Assembly: GCA_900757255.1 (NCBI GenBank)
Contig: CAAENE010000099.1
Span: 1 to 7,097 of the forward strand
Reading direction: 5' to 3'
DNA: 7,097 nucleotides
Source: Clostridia bacterium
Lineage (GTDB): Bacteria; Bacillota; Clostridia; HGM11514
Below, in pieces: positions 5,109 through 7,097 of this stretch (position 1 is its first letter; every line of letters starts with the position of its first letter). The notes beneath the pieces were generated by a model. The model made no database searches and was not told the DNA's origin. It saw nothing but the letters and a program-made list of their open reading frames with translations. Both the position numbers and the translations under genes were made by a program.

Positions 5109-5650
5109 CCAATTCAAAAATCGGAACAGCAGACCCTACAACTCATCCAGAACAATATGAACAGGAAAGTGTCAGGGAATTGCAAACATATCTCAGACAA
5201 CTTAGTTTTTATAATCACAAAATGCCCCAATTAGTCATAGATGGCATTTATGGCCCGGAAACCGCTCATGCGGTCCAAATCTTTCAGGAAAGCGTAGGGT
5301 TAAATCCTACCGGATTTGTCGATCTGGTAACCTGGAATGCCATAGTGGACGAATATAACAGGGTCATGACACAAATCAAAGAACCCAATATGATCGCTCC
5401 CTTCCCATCGGCTGACTATGTTTTAAAACCAGGAGAGCAATGTGATTTAGTCTACATTCTTCAAATAATGCTGAATTGTATTGGGAAATATTTTATCAAC
5501 GTAGAAAATTTGCCGATTACCGGGATTTACGATACCAAAACATGTAATGTAGTCAAAAAAATACAGAAAATCATGGATTTAGAACCGCATGGGAACGTCA
5601 ATAAGATTACCTGGGATAATTTAGCAAATGCATATAATGCTTACCGATAA
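5105..5650 (+). CDS. Small protein of two peptidoglycan-binding (PG_binding_1-type) repeats
   Basis: A 181-residue protein with no signal peptide and no catalytic domain visible. Repeat 1 (about 22-85) has VRELQTYL, IDGIYGPETAHAVQIFQ and VDLVTWNAI. Repeat 2 (about 110-178) has LVYILQIML, ITGIYDTKT, IQKIMDLEPHGNV and ITWDNLANAY; the glycine after the aromatic residue is replaced by Asp143, so this copy is more degenerate. The start ATG overlaps the previous stop (ATGA, 5105-5108) and has AAGGAGG at 5092-5098, 6 nt away, so translation is coupled to the SpoIID-like gene. Its G+C is low: counting 5161-5640 gave 184 of 480, about 38%, against about 48% in sampled lines of the preceding gene. It is probably an accessory wall-binding partner of the two upstream proteins. 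That is inferred from operon structure. Confidence 0.85.
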   Translation: MTNSKIGTADPTTHPEQYEQESVRELQTYLRQLSFYNHKMPQLVIDGIYGPETAHAVQIFQESVGLNPTGFVDLVTWNAIVDEYNRVMTQIKEPNMIAPFPSADYVLKPGEQCDLVYILQIMLNCIGKYFINVENLPITGIYDTKTCNVVKKIQKIMDLEPHGNVNKITWDNLANAYNAYR

Positions 5651-5682
5651 AAAAAGAGACGGTTAATCCGTCTCTTTTTTAT
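5649..5682. terminator. Bidirectional intrinsic terminator between convergent genes
   Basis: GAGACGG (5656-5662) pairs with CCGTCTC (5668-5674) around the loop TTAAT. An A-run (5649-5655) lies on the left and a T-run (5675-5680) on the right, so both strands read as stem plus U-tract. It starts within the stop codon of the gene ending at 5650 and lies 15 nt from the 3' end of the minus-strand antiporter gene. It should end both transcripts. Confidence 0.93.
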
Positions 5683-5696
5683 TGATCTATTCAAAA

Positions 5697-7097
5697 TCAG
5701 GAACCTTCTAATGCCAAATCATCAAAATGTTCCGAACTTAAAACCAGGATATCCCCTTTTTCAATCACTGTAGAGCCGCGCGGGATAATGACATGCGCGC
5801 CGCGCTTTATCATCACAACTAAAACCTCTTCCGGGATATCGGCGTCCATTAATGTCTTGCCAGCCCATTTACTATCAGAAGCTACACGTTTTTCCAAAAG
5901 CTTTCCGCCCATCTCCTCCTGATAGTCGTTAAACGTTTTAAGGACCGATGCATTATTATCGACAAGGTCAAGTTTTTTCGCAAGCAGCGGCGTCAGCGAA
6001 CCCTGTACGGCAACTGAGAACAAAGCAACGAAAAAGACGATATGAAAAATATCATTTGACAGCATAACGTCATAAGTTACGGCATAGATAGCAAAAACGA
6101 TCGATGCCGCGCCGCGTAATCCCACCCAGGAAACAAACAGTTTCTGTTTAAACGGAATCTTGAACCAGCTTAAAATGCCGAACGTGGCAAGAGGACGCGC
6201 AACGATTATCATAAACAAAGATACCGCAATACCGGTTCCCATGACCGCCGGCATTTGGGATGGAAATGACAAAAGACCGAGCGTAAAGAATAATAATATC
6301 TGCATCAGCCAGGAAACACCGTCAAAAAAGTGTACAAGGCTCTTTTTGTGCTGGATTTTACTGTTGCCGAGCATGATACCAACAATATAGACACTCAGAT
6401 ATCCGTTCCCGCCGATCCATTCGCAGAATGCATAAGATAATATGGCAATTGCCATCGCAAAAATCGGATACAGTCCCCTGATTTCAAAATTGATGCGCTT
6501 TAAAACAAAGGCAGTTGCCTTGCCAAGCAAAAAACCGATCAGGAGTCCGAACACAATCTGAGACACAAGCATTAACAAAATGGAACCGCCGCCGCTGCTT
6601 GACATCAATGTCAGCACTACAATGGTCAGCATATAAGCAATGGGATCGTTGCTGCCGCTTTCAATTTCCAGAAGTGAGGCAAGACCGCCCTTTAAATTCA
6701 GCTTTCTGGAACGCAGGATAGAGAAAACTGATGCGGCGTCAGTCGAACCGACAACCGAACCGATTAAGAGCCCTTCCAAAAGAGTCATTTTCAGAACCAG
6801 GCAGCAGAACAGACCAGTCAGCCCCGCTGTCAGAACAACCCCTAAAGTGGACATCAGGATCGAAGGAGCTGCAACCGGTTTCGCCATTTTCCAATTGGTA
6901 CCGAATCCGCCGTAAAACATAATAAATACCAGCCCTACCGAACAAATCTGCCGGGCCGCTTCGTAATTATCAAAATAAATCCCCACAACTCCGTCCGAAC
7001 CGAACAGCATTCCCAGCACCAGAAAAATCAACAGCGCCGGTACGCCAAACCGGTAAAGGACCTTGCTTGACGTCACGCATATCAGCAGAACGATAGC
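5697..7097 (-). CDS. CPA1-family K+(Na+)/H+ antiporter with C-terminal TrkA_C (RCK_C) domain, NhaP2/CvrA-like, 5' end outside window
   Basis: A multi-spanning inner-membrane cation/proton antiporter, 466 codons visible. Counting from the in-frame GTG at 7076-7074 as residue 1: GVPALLIFLVLGMLFGSDG (11-29), GSTDAASVFS (110-119) and ESGSNDP (139-145), with Asp144 and Asn143 matching the family's ion-binding core. WVGLRGAASIVFA (317-329) is also typical, and alternating hydrophobic segments run to about residue 365. Residues about 394-455 form a cytosolic TrkA_C/RCK_C domain (LLEKRVASDSKWAGKTL, then GDILVLSS). In Firmicutes such domains can bind c-di-AMP, so ligand gating is possible but inferred. 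The closest characterised type is the potassium/proton antiporter NhaP2 (CvrA). The frame stays open beyond the GTG to base 7097, reading AIVLLIC, which continues the first membrane helix; the true start is therefore outside. The stop is TGA (5699-5697). Confidence 0.92.
   Translation of the reverse strand, partial: AIVLLICVTSSKVLYRFGVPALLIFLVLGMLFGSDGVVGIYFDNYEAARQICSVGLVFIMFYGGFGTNWKMAKPVAAPSILMSTLGVVLTAGLTGLFCCLVLKMTLLEGLLIGSVVGSTDAASVFSILRSRKLNLKGGLASLLEIESGSNDPIAYMLTIVVLTLMSSSGGGSILLMLVSQIVFGLLIGFLLGKATAFVLKRINFEIRGLYPIFAMAIAILSYAFCEWIGGNGYLSVYIVGIMLGNSKIQHKKSLVHFFDGVSWLMQILLFFTLGLLSFPSQMPAVMGTGIAVSLFMIIVARPLATFGILSWFKIPFKQKLFVSWVGLRGAASIVFAIYAVTYDVMLSNDIFHIVFFVALFSVAVQGSLTPLLAKKLDLVDNNASVLKTFNDYQEEMGGKLLEKRVASDSKWAGKTLMDADIPEEVLVVMIKRGAHVIIPRGSTVIEKGDILVLSSEHFDDLALEGS

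Noticed and set aside
7074..7076. GTG as the start codon of the antiporter gene
   Set aside because: The frame continues open to base 7097 and encodes hydrophobic residues (AIVLLIC) that match the first membrane helix of the family. The start lies outside the window.

Overview
The window looks like chromosome of an endospore-forming member of the Clostridia, perhaps an Oscillospiraceae/Ruminococcaceae-type lineage. The reasons are AGGAGG-type ribosome binding sites, intrinsic terminators, an mltG-trmR-U32 gene order that matches Bacillus subtilis yrrL-yrrM-yrrN/O, and a set of peptidoglycan-binding genes with a SpoIID-like domain. Most coding sequence is moderate in G+C (about 48% in lines I counted from the large gene at 3705). 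The taxonomic guess is inference from gene families only.

Region 1 (1-2589, plus strand). The 3' part of mltG (cell-wall endolytic transglycosylase) is followed by a 12-bp perfect hairpin, an A/T-tract leader, then trmR (628-1290) and a U32-family trhP-like gene (1295-2524). The last two are 4 nt apart and end at a strong intrinsic terminator (2545-2589). Together they make a coherent tRNA wobble-uridine pathway: the U32 protein would hydroxylate U34 to ho5U and TrmR would methylate it to mo5U.

Region 2 (2590-2901, non-coding). This stretch is unusually structured. It has a 16-bp alternating purine/pyrimidine block, a 70-nt stretch with no G on the plus strand that contains a 16-bp direct repeat, and five tandem degenerate 21-22-bp units ending just upstream of the leader of the next operon.

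Region 3 (2902-5650, plus strand). A tight three-gene operon: an acidic disordered protein with a C-terminal beta-sandwich domain, a TTG-started protein with a divergent SpoIID/LytB domain plus three peptidoglycan-binding repeats, and a small two-repeat peptidoglycan-binding protein whose start overlaps the previous stop (ATGA). None of the three has a visible signal peptide or membrane segment. I read this as an uncharacterised, probably spore-envelope or cortex-associated module. It is the best candidate here for something undescribed.

Region 4 (5649-7097). A bidirectional terminator separates the operon from a convergent, 5'-incomplete CPA1-type K+(Na+)/H+ antiporter gene with a C-terminal TrkA_C (RCK_C) domain on the minus strand. 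Its frame stays open through the window edge, so the GTG at 7076 is not its real start.
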